From Deltaproteobacteria bacterium (GTDB lineage Bacteria; Desulfobacterota; Desulfobulbia; Desulfobulbales; SURF-16): a stretch of 37,496 nt of DNA. The stretch covers positions 1 through 37,496 of the forward strand of contig JAOZSN010000004.1 of assembly GCA_029939635.1 (NCBI GenBank), in the 5' to 3' direction. This document shows positions 28,378 through 36,314 of this stretch, piece after piece. The notes beneath the pieces were generated by a model that worked only from the letters and a program-made list of their open reading frames with translations, did no database searches and had not been told where the DNA came from. Numbering within the stretch: the first letter of the stretch is position 1; each line of letters starts with the position of its first letter. A program made the translations under genes and the position numbers.

Positions 28378-28419
28378 GGTTGACGGTTGACGGTTGACGG
28401 TTGACGGTTGACGGTTGAC
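28378..28419. repeat. 7-bp tandem repeat (GGTTGAC)
   Basis: Five exact GGTTGAC units then GGTTGAA, in the dciA-ychF divergent intergenic region. Confidence 0.97.
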
Positions 28420-28532
28420 GGTTGAAATTCTATTCCGTACTTGCCCCTTTGCCAAGAAGTAATTATATAATGTTGACTAATTTAAATAACACTTTATCAA
28501 AATCTTTAAATCCGTTTCCTTAGGAGTAAACC

Positions 28533-29627
28533 ATGGGTTTTCGTTGCGGCATTGTCGGCCTGCCAAATGTGGGCAAATCCACCATTTTTAACGCCATGAC
28601 GGCGGCTGAGATTGAATCAGCCAACTATCCGTTCTGCACCATTGAACCCAATGTTGGCATGGTACCTGTTCCCGACCCTCGCCTTAAAAAGCTTGGCGAC
28701 TTGGCCCAGACCAAAAAATTAGTTCCAGCCCAGATGGAGTTTGTTGACATTGCCGGGCTGGTCAGTGGTGCCAGCAAGGGTGAAGGCCTGGGTAACCAGT
28801 TCCTCGGTCATATTCGTCAGGTAGATGCCATTGCCCATGTTATTCGCTGTTTTGAAAACAGTAATATTGTCCATGTGGATGGCAGTATTGACCCGCTGCG
28901 TGACAGAGAGGTCATTAACATGGAACTCATCCTGGCAGATCTGGACACGGTGGAAAAACGTCTTGCCAAGACACGCAGCCAGGCCAAGTCTGGAGATAAA
29001 ACATTTATTGCCCAGGCAGCGATTCTTGAAGAGTTATATAACCTGCTGGATGAAGGCAAACCTGCCCGGCAAATGAAAACAGACGAGTTAAGCGAAAAAC
29101 TGCTCAAGGAACTCTGCCTGCTCACCAATAAGCCCGTGCTCTACGTTGCCAATGTCAATGAAGATGATATTGCCACCGGCAATGACTGGGTTGACAAATT
29201 GCGCGACGAGGTGAAAGAGGAAGGGGCACCAGTAGTGGTTATTTCCGGTGGTATCGAGGAGGAACTTGCGGGCCTTGACGCTGAAGAGCAGGCCGAATAC
29301 CTGGCTGATCTTGGCATGGAAGAATCTGGCCTGGGGCGCCTCATCCACGCAGGTTATAGTCTGCTGGGGCTGACCAATTATTTTACCGTGGGCGAGAAAG
29401 AAACCAGGGCCTGGACCATTAAAAAAGGAGCCACTGCCCCAGAGGCAGCCGGGGTTATCCATACTGATTTCCAGAAAGGGTTTATCCGGGCAGAGATCAT
29501 TGCCTATGACGATTTTATCGCCTGTGATGGCGAGGCTGGGGCCAAGGAAAAAGGTCTCTGGCGCCTGGAAGGCAAAGAGTATATTGTCCAAGATGGAGAC
29601 TGTATCAATTTCAGATTTAACGTGTAA
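28533..29627 (+). CDS. ychF: Redox-regulated ATPase/GTPase YchF
   Basis: 364 aa; MGFRCGIVGLPNVGKSTIFNAMTAAEIESANYPFCTIEPNVGMVPVPDPRL; C-terminal TGS-like YFTVGEKETRAWTIKKGATAPEAAGVIHTDFQKGFIRAEII. Confidence 0.97.
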   Translation: MGFRCGIVGLPNVGKSTIFNAMTAAEIESANYPFCTIEPNVGMVPVPDPRLKKLGDLAQTKKLVPAQMEFVDIAGLVSGASKGEGLGNQFLGHIRQVDAIAHVIRCFENSNIVHVDGSIDPLRDREVINMELILADLDTVEKRLAKTRSQAKSGDKTFIAQAAILEELYNLLDEGKPARQMKTDELSEKLLKELCLLTNKPVLYVANVNEDDIATGNDWVDKLRDEVKEEGAPVVVISGGIEEELAGLDAEEQAEYLADLGMEESGLGRLIHAGYSLLGLTNYFTVGEKETRAWTIKKGATAPEAAGVIHTDFQKGFIRAEIIAYDDFIACDGEAGAKEKGLWRLEGKEYIVQDGDCINFRFNV

Positions 29628-29639
29628 TAAAAATCCACC

Positions 29640-30044
29640 ATGGATATCACCCTCACCACACCAGCTCTGATCTTTCCCACGGTTTCCCTGCTCATGGTGG
29701 CCTATACCAACCGTTTTAATGCCCTGGGGGCACGTATCCGTAGCCTGGGAAAAGAATACAGGGAAAAACCAGACGAACATCTGGTGGCTCAGATTAAAAT
29801 TTTACGGAAACGGGTGGCACTCATTCGCAATATGCAGGCCTGCGGCCTCATCAGCCTCTTCACCTGCGTACTCTGCATCTTTACCCTTATTAGCGGCTTA
29901 ATGGTGGTGAGCAAACTCACCTTCGCCTTCAGCCTGGTCATGATGCTGATATCCCTGACCATATCCCTCAAAGAAGTACTAATCTCTGTTACTGCTCTGG
30001 ATTTAGAGCTTAATACCATGCTGAACCAGAAGAAGAAGGAATAA
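29640..30044 (+). CDS. DUF2721-type membrane protein
   Basis: 134 aa; TPALIFPTVSLLMVAYTNRFNALGARIRSL, two C-terminal TM segments. Confidence 0.75.
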   Translation: MDITLTTPALIFPTVSLLMVAYTNRFNALGARIRSLGKEYREKPDEHLVAQIKILRKRVALIRNMQACGLISLFTCVLCIFTLISGLMVVSKLTFAFSLVMMLISLTISLKEVLISVTALDLELNTMLNQKKKE

Positions 30045-30046
30045 CC

Positions 30047-30928
30047 ATGCTTACCACCAACAAAGCACAACTGGTCTGCCAATCGGTCATTGGTGAGATC
30101 ACCTCCCCTTTAGGCGGCGTTAACCCCTATCGTATCGACCCTGACGGCCATTCAGACATCTACCCTGGAGTGGGCGGCATTACCTATAATGTTAGAGTTG
30201 GAGATGGAGCCTGCGGTCTTTTTGCCGATCATGTTGAACCAGGGGTTTCTATCTCAAACTTTACCAAATTTGCAGGCCAAAGCGGCCCCAATCAAGCGCT
30301 CAACATCTTTTCCTGTGCTGGTAATGTTGCAACGGTGGTTTCCGGTGAGGCCAAGGGCGAGACAGGCAGAATCACAGGCAAGCATGGTGGCATTGACCAT
30401 GTCCTCATTGACTTCGAGCCAGAGGTGCTCGACAACCTGGTTATAGGCGACAAGATCCAGGTCAAAGGCTTTGGCACAGGTCTGCAACTTATTGATCATC
30501 CTGACATCAAGGTACTTAATTTGGATCCTGCCCTCTTTGCCTGCCTGGATGTTAAGGTAAACAATGAGGGCTCCCTGCAGGTACCAGTGACCCATAAGGT
30601 ACCTGCAAAAATCATGGGATCTGGTATTGGTCATACGCAATCAAACACTGGCGATTACGACATCCAACTCTTTGACAAACCAACAGTGGCAGAGTATGGT
30701 TTGCAAAGTTTACGACTCGGTGATTTTGTGGCCATCATGGATGCAGATGCCACCTATGGTCGCATCTACCGCACCGGAGGTGTGGTCATTGCGGTTATCG
30801 TTCACTCCGACTGTGTCCTGGCCGGCCATGGCCCTGGTGCCATGGTGGTCATGGCCTCCAAAGAGGGCAAAATAACCCCGATCATAGACCCTGACGCCAA
30901 TCTGAAAAATTATTTTAACAGAATGTAG
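30047..30928 (+). CDS. DUF4438-type protein
   Basis: 293 aa; GGVNPYRIDPDGHSDIYPGVGGITYNVRVGDGACGLFADHVEPGVSI..GEAKGETGRITGKHGGIDHVLIDF..GDFVAIMDADATYGRIYRTGGVVIAVIVHSDC. Confidence 0.75.
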   Translation: MLTTNKAQLVCQSVIGEITSPLGGVNPYRIDPDGHSDIYPGVGGITYNVRVGDGACGLFADHVEPGVSISNFTKFAGQSGPNQALNIFSCAGNVATVVSGEAKGETGRITGKHGGIDHVLIDFEPEVLDNLVIGDKIQVKGFGTGLQLIDHPDIKVLNLDPALFACLDVKVNNEGSLQVPVTHKVPAKIMGSGIGHTQSNTGDYDIQLFDKPTVAEYGLQSLRLGDFVAIMDADATYGRIYRTGGVVIAVIVHSDCVLAGHGPGAMVVMASKEGKITPIIDPDANLKNYFNRM

Positions 30929-30962
30929 AAACTATTATGGCCCAGGAACCAATAGAATGGCT

Positions 30963-31004
30963 CCTGACACCTGACACCTGACACCTGATACCTGACACCT
31001 GAAA
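30963..31004. repeat. 7-bp tandem repeat (CCTGACA), six units ending 2 nt before the pyrE ATG
   Basis: CCTGACA x3, CCTGATA, CCTGACA, CCTGAAA. Confidence 0.97.
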
Positions 31005-31006
31005 AA

Positions 31007-31564
31007 ATGACTGATCGCGAAAAATTAAAGAAATTACTGCTGGAAAAATCGTATCGCAAGGGTACCTTCACCCTCTCCTCTGGTCGCGAATCCGATTTTT
31101 ATATCGATGGCAAACAGACCATCCTCTCGGCAGAGGGTGCATACCTCGTTGGCCGTCTCATCTTTGAGCTTATCCAAAACCACCAGGATGATATTGGTGC
31201 CGTTGGCGGCATGACCCTGGGAGCCGACCCGCTGGTTACAGCCACCTCTATTGCCTCTTTTATGGCAGATGAGCCTATTCCCGCCTTTATCGTTCGGAAG
31301 GAGGCCAAAGGCCATGGCACAGAAAATTTTCTGGAAGGTCAGAAGAATATGCCAGAGGGCTGCAATGTAACCCTACTGGAAGATGTGGTCACTACAGGTG
31401 GCACCCTGCTCCAGGTCATTGACCGCGTTGAGGCCCAGGGTTTCAAGGTGGTACAGATTATTACCGTGGTAGATCGCCAGGAAGGCGGGGAAAAGACCTT
31501 GGCAGACAAAGGCTTCAAATTGGAAACCATCTTCACCCGTGCCCAGTTATTAGACGAAGAGTAG
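31007..31564 (+). CDS. pyrE: Orotate phosphoribosyltransferase
   Basis: 185 aa; KGTFTLSSGRESDFYIDGKQTILSAEGAYLVGRLIFEL..GAVGGMTLGADPLV..FIVRKEAKGHG; PRPP motif VTLLEDVVTTGGTLLQVID. Confidence 0.95.
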   Translation: MTDREKLKKLLLEKSYRKGTFTLSSGRESDFYIDGKQTILSAEGAYLVGRLIFELIQNHQDDIGAVGGMTLGADPLVTATSIASFMADEPIPAFIVRKEAKGHGTENFLEGQKNMPEGCNVTLLEDVVTTGGTLLQVIDRVEAQGFKVVQIITVVDRQEGGEKTLADKGFKLETIFTRAQLLDEE

Positions 31565-31574
31565 AAAAATAGGT

Positions 31575-31649
31575 AGCAGTTACCAGTTGTCGGTTATCAG
31601 TTCAAACCGCATCACACTGTAAACTGACAACCGGTAACAGGTAACTGCA
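31575..31649. repeat. Inverted pair of heptad arrays (28-nt arms)
   Basis: AGCAGTT ACCAGTT GTCGGTT ATCAGTT (31575-31602) and AACTGAC AACCGGT AACAGGT AACTGCA (31622-31649): 23/28 complementary, with all GTT/AAC positions conserved. Confidence 0.9.
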
Positions 31650-31652
31650 GTC

Positions 31653-31826
31653 ATGAAATGCCGTAAATGTAATGAAGGAGAGTTAGAGGTGGCCCGCTCC
31701 TGTAGACGAGTGCGAATGAAATGCCGTAAATGCCACCAGGAGTTTCAAATCCACGAGGTCGCCTCTGACCTGGACGACAAGACCTGCGCCATTCTCGAGC
31801 GCTACACCGCCATCATTTATGATTAA
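31653..31826 (+). CDS. Small dual-CxxC (zinc-ribbon-like) protein, 57 aa
   Basis: MKCRKCNEGELEVARSCRRVRMKCRKCHQEFQIHEVASDLDDKTCAILERYTAIIYD*. Below the ORF-track length cutoff. Two CRKC motifs; I recall a dual-CxxC small protein family in deltaproteobacteria but cannot verify it here. Confidence 0.75.
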   Translation: MKCRKCNEGELEVARSCRRVRMKCRKCHQEFQIHEVASDLDDKTCAILERYTAIIYD

Positions 31827-32009
31827 CTCCCCATTCTCTCTTTAAATCTTCAGTAAAAACGTAAATTTATACCCCTTTCGCACCCAAATTTCCATTTCCA
31901 TCTAAGCCCCTCAGTGTGCTATACTATTTAGCCACAACATTAATCATTCCTTTAGGGCGTTGATCAACTTAGCTTGACCTTTGCTCCCCCATCCCCCTTA
32001 GGTGGCACA

Positions 32010-33248
32010 ATGAATTACCGTACGCTTCGTAACACCATGGCCATAGGCCTCACTTTTATTGCAACCTCCAATGCAAACGCGTTTGTTGCCGGACCTGATT
32101 TTTTCGGTCTTGATTTCCGTTTCAGCAATCCCGGCGCACGAGCAAATGCCATGGGGGGCGCTTTTATCGGTCTAGCAGATGATGCCTCCGCCGCCTATAC
32201 TAACCCGGCAGGACTAACCATTCTCACCAGTCCAGAATTCTCACTAGAATTCAAGGGTGGCGAATATACCACCAGAACCAATGACAGACGCGGAGAAACA
32301 GACTATCCAGACAATAGTACATCTCTCTCCTTCCTGAGCTACGCCTATCCCACGGAAAAAGTCACCTTTACCCTGTTTCGCCATACCCTCGTTGACAGTA
32401 CTGCCGAGTTTGACTTTACAGATAATGGTACCGTTGTCGACCATGCCAAAATATCAACAAATATCACTGCCCTTGGCATGGGAATGGGCATGAAGGTCAA
32501 TGATACATTTTCTCTTGGCCTCACCGTTGGCTTTGCTCAGCTGGACTACGACTCTTTTAACAAATCACTTGAAGCTGCCCCTGACAGCCCTGCTGGATAT
32601 GACAACTATGCGATATCATCAGCCAACGAAAATGACACATTTTACACCTTTTCCTTCCTGTGGAATATGGTGGGCGAGCTAAACCTTGGTATGGTGTATC
32701 GCATGGGGTCGGAATTTGAGCCACGCAAAACTGAATATAGATATAACACCACGGTGAGTGGCTATGTCGTTGATTTTGACGCAGAACATACTATCAAAGT
32801 GCCTGATGTCTATGGAGCAGGCCTCTCCTATCGCTTTCCAAAAGACATAACGGCAGCACTCGATGTTTCCTATATTACCTACTCAGACCTCACAAACAAT
32901 CTACTCTCCCGAAATATGTCAGGGGCAATTGGCCCCACATCTGATATGAAGATTGATGATGAAACCGAAGTCCGTTTTGGATTGGAATATATCATTGATC
33001 TGAAAGAGCACCCGCTAGCTTTACGCTGCGGCTATTATTACCGCCCCGACCACAAGGTATATTTTACCGGAATTCCGGGCAGCATGGGAAGTGTGGAGCC
33101 ATATCTGGTAAAGGGTGATGATGACCACATTTTCTCTGGCGGAGTGGGATTTCTGCTGTCAGATAATGTTCAGATTGATCTTGCTCTCTCTTCCGGCACA
33201 TTCATCACAGAAGGATATTTTTCTCTGGTCTACCGTTTTGAAAAATAA
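32010..33248 (+). CDS. FadL/OmpP1/TodX-like outer membrane protein
   Basis: N-terminus after signal peptide: FGLDFRFSNPGARANAMGGAFIGLADDASAAYTNPAGLTILTSPEFSLEF; C-terminal beta-barrel strand ending YFSLVYRFEK. ATG 32010 preferred over the upstream alternative start in the track. Confidence 0.87.
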   Translation: MNYRTLRNTMAIGLTFIATSNANAFVAGPDFFGLDFRFSNPGARANAMGGAFIGLADDASAAYTNPAGLTILTSPEFSLEFKGGEYTTRTNDRRGETDYPDNSTSLSFLSYAYPTEKVTFTLFRHTLVDSTAEFDFTDNGTVVDHAKISTNITALGMGMGMKVNDTFSLGLTVGFAQLDYDSFNKSLEAAPDSPAGYDNYAISSANENDTFYTFSFLWNMVGELNLGMVYRMGSEFEPRKTEYRYNTTVSGYVVDFDAEHTIKVPDVYGAGLSYRFPKDITAALDVSYITYSDLTNNLLSRNMSGAIGPTSDMKIDDETEVRFGLEYIIDLKEHPLALRCGYYYRPDHKVYFTGIPGSMGSVEPYLVKGDDDHIFSGGVGFLLSDNVQIDLALSSGTFITEGYFSLVYRFEK

Positions 33249-33261
33249 ATGAGGTGTACCC

Positions 33262-34464
33262 ATGACTCTACAACGAATCATCTTCTTTCTTAGCTTTTCC
33301 CTCGCCCTGCCTCAAACAATCTTTGCCCTGGAAAGTTATAAAAAGTTGTATCTTGAGGGTGTTGAATTCAGTCAATCAGGTCTGTATGAACAGGCAATCG
33401 ACTCCTTCAGTAAGGCCATTGCAATAAAGGATATGGAAAAAAAGAAGATCCGTTTTTATGGCATGCGGTACAGCGAATATTTTCCCCACCGAGAAAAGGG
33501 CATCTGCCACTTCAACATACAGCAGTATAAACAGGCTTACAGTGAACTGGAAAAATCACTGGAGATGGCACCTTCGGGGAAAGCAGAAAAATATCTGGCA
33601 CTGGCCACAATGGAGCTAAAAAAACTTGGTGAAACTGAAATACTTCGAGCCTACGAAATCCCTCAAGAGCTGAAGCAGCATGGTACAGCACGTAAGGTAA
33701 ATAAATATGCGGTTGCGGTTATTATTGGCAACCGAGACTATAACAACAAAGATATTCCACCTGTCAAATTCGCCATAAACGATGCTCGGCTGGTAAAGGA
33801 ATATCTTGTTTCTGTTCTGGGGTTCAGGGAAGGGAATATCATCCTCAAAGCCAATGCATCAAAAGGTATCTTTGAAGAAATATTTGGCACCAATGATACC
33901 TACAAGGGCAAACTATATGACTACTTGACCCCAGACAAATCAGATATTGTTGTCTACTATTCAGGTCATGGAGCGCCAAGTCTAGAGACTAAAAAAGGCT
34001 ATATACTTCCTGTGGACGGCAACCCAAACAATGTCAGTATTGGTGGCTATCCACTGGATCTGCTCTATCAAAACTTGGCAAAACTACCGGCAAAATCCAT
34101 TACCGTGGTAACAGATGCCTGCTTCTCCGGTGCACCACTTTTCAAAAAGGCCAGCCCCGTGGGTATTATCGTTAAAAATGCCTTAGCTGCCCGAGCCAAT
34201 ACCACCATTATCAACTCATCAGCAGGCACTGAACTTTCCAGTTGGTACCAGGAAAAAGGTCACGGACTTTTTACCTATTATTTTCTCCATGGACTTGCCG
34301 GAGCAGCAGATGAAAACAAGGACAAACAGATCTCACTGACCGAGATCAAAGAATACATCAGCGACAATGTTCCCTATATGGCACGTACCCTGCACAATGG
34401 CAGAAAACAGACACCTTCAGTGCAAAGTATGGATATGCAGAGAACCCTGGTGGAATTGCAATGA
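33262..34464 (+). CDS. Exported caspase-family (peptidase C14) protein with N-terminal TPR and C-terminal EF-hand-like loop
   Basis: 400 aa; signal peptide MTLQRIIFFLSFSLALPQTIFA; TPR GLYEQAIDSFSKAIAI / KQAYSELEKSLEMAPS; catalytic His YYSGHGAP and Cys TDACFSGA; EF-hand loop DENKDKQISLTE. Confidence 0.9.
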   Translation: MTLQRIIFFLSFSLALPQTIFALESYKKLYLEGVEFSQSGLYEQAIDSFSKAIAIKDMEKKKIRFYGMRYSEYFPHREKGICHFNIQQYKQAYSELEKSLEMAPSGKAEKYLALATMELKKLGETEILRAYEIPQELKQHGTARKVNKYAVAVIIGNRDYNNKDIPPVKFAINDARLVKEYLVSVLGFREGNIILKANASKGIFEEIFGTNDTYKGKLYDYLTPDKSDIVVYYSGHGAPSLETKKGYILPVDGNPNNVSIGGYPLDLLYQNLAKLPAKSITVVTDACFSGAPLFKKASPVGIIVKNALAARANTTIINSSAGTELSSWYQEKGHGLFTYYFLHGLAGAADENKDKQISLTEIKEYISDNVPYMARTLHNGRKQTPSVQSMDMQRTLVELQ

Positions 34465-35312
34465 AAGATAAAACAGCCCTTATCTTTTTCTGCCTTTTCT
34501 TTCTCTTTACCTCAGCTGAACAGAGTCATGGAGCCACATGGGTTACCACCAATGGGGAGGCAGAAATTGCCAATATTAGTCCTGAAGAGGCCGAGCAGCT
34601 GGCTCTAAAACGTGCTCGGCACGAGGCCATTGCCAAAGTATGCGGCGTCCAAATTCAGGCAGAAACACTTATGGAAAATTTTACCCTCCAAGGTGATTTT
34701 ATCCACGGTGTCAGCTATGGAAGGATAATAGCTGAAAAAATTACTACCTGGCAGGTCGAGGTCAAACAACCCCGCAAAACCATCCCGCCAGAACTGACCC
34801 TTCAGGTTACCCTGCAAGCACAGGTGGAGCAGGAAAAACGAGAGCCAGACCCGTATTACAAGGCGAAAGTCTGGTTGAACAAATCTGTTTTTGAAAATGG
34901 CGAAGAGATGATTGTTAACGTCAGAGCCAGCAAAGACAGTTATATTACCGTGCTCAATTTTTCAGCCGATGGCTCTGTTACCCTGCTCTACCCCAACAAA
35001 CTACGCCCTGATAACGGCATAAAGGCCAACACCGTTATCCAAATCCCCGCCGAGCAGGACCGTAAAGGCTTGCTTTCCTTTCAGGTGGGCACCCTTCCTG
35101 ATCATAAACGGGACACAGAGGCCATAAAGGTTATCTTTACAAAAGGCCCAATAAACCTACTGGCAGAGGTAGAATCACGAGGCAATTATGGAGTCATGGC
35201 CTCCACAAAATTTGCCCTCACTGAAATTGCCCGTATTTTATCAACAATTCCACCTGACAGTCGTACCGAAGACAGTGCAATATATCAGGTGGTAAACCCA
35301 CGCCTCCAATAA
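34461..35312 (+). CDS. Exported DUF4384-type protein
   Basis: 283 aa; signal peptide; C-terminal KAKVWLNKSVFENGEEMIVNVRASKDSYITVLNFSADGSVTLLYPNKLRPDNGIKANTVIQIPAEQDRKGLLSFQVGTLPDHKRDTEAIKVIFTK; overlaps the caspase stop by 4 nt. Confidence 0.78.
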   Translation: MKDKTALIFFCLFFLFTSAEQSHGATWVTTNGEAEIANISPEEAEQLALKRARHEAIAKVCGVQIQAETLMENFTLQGDFIHGVSYGRIIAEKITTWQVEVKQPRKTIPPELTLQVTLQAQVEQEKREPDPYYKAKVWLNKSVFENGEEMIVNVRASKDSYITVLNFSADGSVTLLYPNKLRPDNGIKANTVIQIPAEQDRKGLLSFQVGTLPDHKRDTEAIKVIFTKGPINLLAEVESRGNYGVMASTKFALTEIARILSTIPPDSRTEDSAIYQVVNPRLQ

Positions 35313-35331
35313 TTACTTCTTCAGGTACCCC

Positions 35332-36108
35332 TTAGAACCGCACTGTCACGCCGCCAAAGAACCCCTTAAATTCAACATCTACATCCGCTGAGATGTCGAT
35401 ATCACTGTGGTCAAAGTCAACACTCTGTACCCGATAGCCAAGCTCCAGGCCCGGTTTAACAAAGGGTATCATGTCAAGGGTGTAATCAACCTTGAGTTGG
35501 GCATCGTAGATACTGCTATCCTTATAGGCAATACCACGACCAATGGCCTCAACACCGATACCTGTGGACATTACATTTACCCTGGCCCGCAGATAGCCGA
35601 GGGGGAAAGTGCCGGAAAATTTTTCATTGACCGGAGCCAGCACATTATTCGTGTCGCGAATCAGATATTCACCATCAATATATTTGACCTGCAGACCAAG
35701 ATCCAGGGTCATCCAGAAGGTATTATCAAGTAAGTTATAATAGAGGGTTGCATCCAACTGACTCATCTGCAGTTCATTATATGAATTCGCAGTATAGGGA
35801 TTGCCATTCCAGACCAGCGTTTGCTTGGCGTTGCCGCTATATTCTGTATCGGCATATTCCAGGCGAATATTGGGCACAATGGGGATCGGATGTTTTAAAT
35901 AAGCCCAGACATAGGGAGAATCCTCCTTGTCAAAGCCGGCCTTATCAACAATATCATAGGACGGATCAGAGCCATACTTTATGGTGCCGCTGGGCTCAGT
36001 CTGCCAGAGACCGGCACCCATTTCAAAACGCAGAATATCGGCCTGGGCAGTGAAGCTAAGGCCAGACATGGCCAAAGTCAGTGTGCAAATTGCTATACTC
36101 TTTTTCAT
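35332..36108 (-). CDS. Outer membrane beta-barrel protein (TIGR04219-like)
   Basis: 258 aa; signal peptide MKKSIAICTLTLAMSGLSFTAQA; DILRFEMGAGLWQTEPSGTIKYG..PIPIVPNIRLEYADTEYSG..terminal VEFKGFFGGVTVRF. Confidence 0.75.
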   Translation of the reverse strand: MKKSIAICTLTLAMSGLSFTAQADILRFEMGAGLWQTEPSGTIKYGSDPSYDIVDKAGFDKEDSPYVWAYLKHPIPIVPNIRLEYADTEYSGNAKQTLVWNGNPYTANSYNELQMSQLDATLYYNLLDNTFWMTLDLGLQVKYIDGEYLIRDTNNVLAPVNEKFSGTFPLGYLRARVNVMSTGIGVEAIGRGIAYKDSSIYDAQLKVDYTLDMIPFVKPGLELGYRVQSVDFDHSDIDISADVDVEFKGFFGGVTVRF

Positions 36109-36143
36109 TTTTCATCCTTTATCATGATATACGGATTATAATT

Positions 36144-36221
36144 AACAGTTTACGGTTCAAGGAAAGGCTAATCAGATAAAGATAACATCCTCAAACTGTA
36201 AACCGGCAACTGGAAACGCCC
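36144..36221. repeat. Inverted pair of heptad words upstream of the TIGR04219-like gene
   Basis: ACAGTTT ACGGTTC register (GTT at 36148 and 36155) and AACTGTA AACCGGC AACTGGA AACGCCC (36194-36221; the AAC words start at 36194, 36201, 36208, 36215). Confidence 0.75.
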
Positions 36222-36314
36222 TGTAATCGCGAACAAAACAACTCGTGCTTTCAACTGCCATACAAACAGGCTGAAGTTCGATGGTAATCAGTTTTTTTTG
36301 CGCCCCCCGTACCA

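Noticed and set aside
29088-29780. 230-aa minus-strand ORF opposite ychF and other long antisense ORFs in the track (e.g. 2140..2676 +, 12319..12510 -)
   Set aside because: They lie opposite confidently identified genes, lack recognisable domains, and look like shadow ORFs of codon-biased sense genes.
28378-31004. CRISPR-like arrays at 28378 and 30963
   Set aside because: Units are contiguous 7-mers without spacers; no cas genes in the window.
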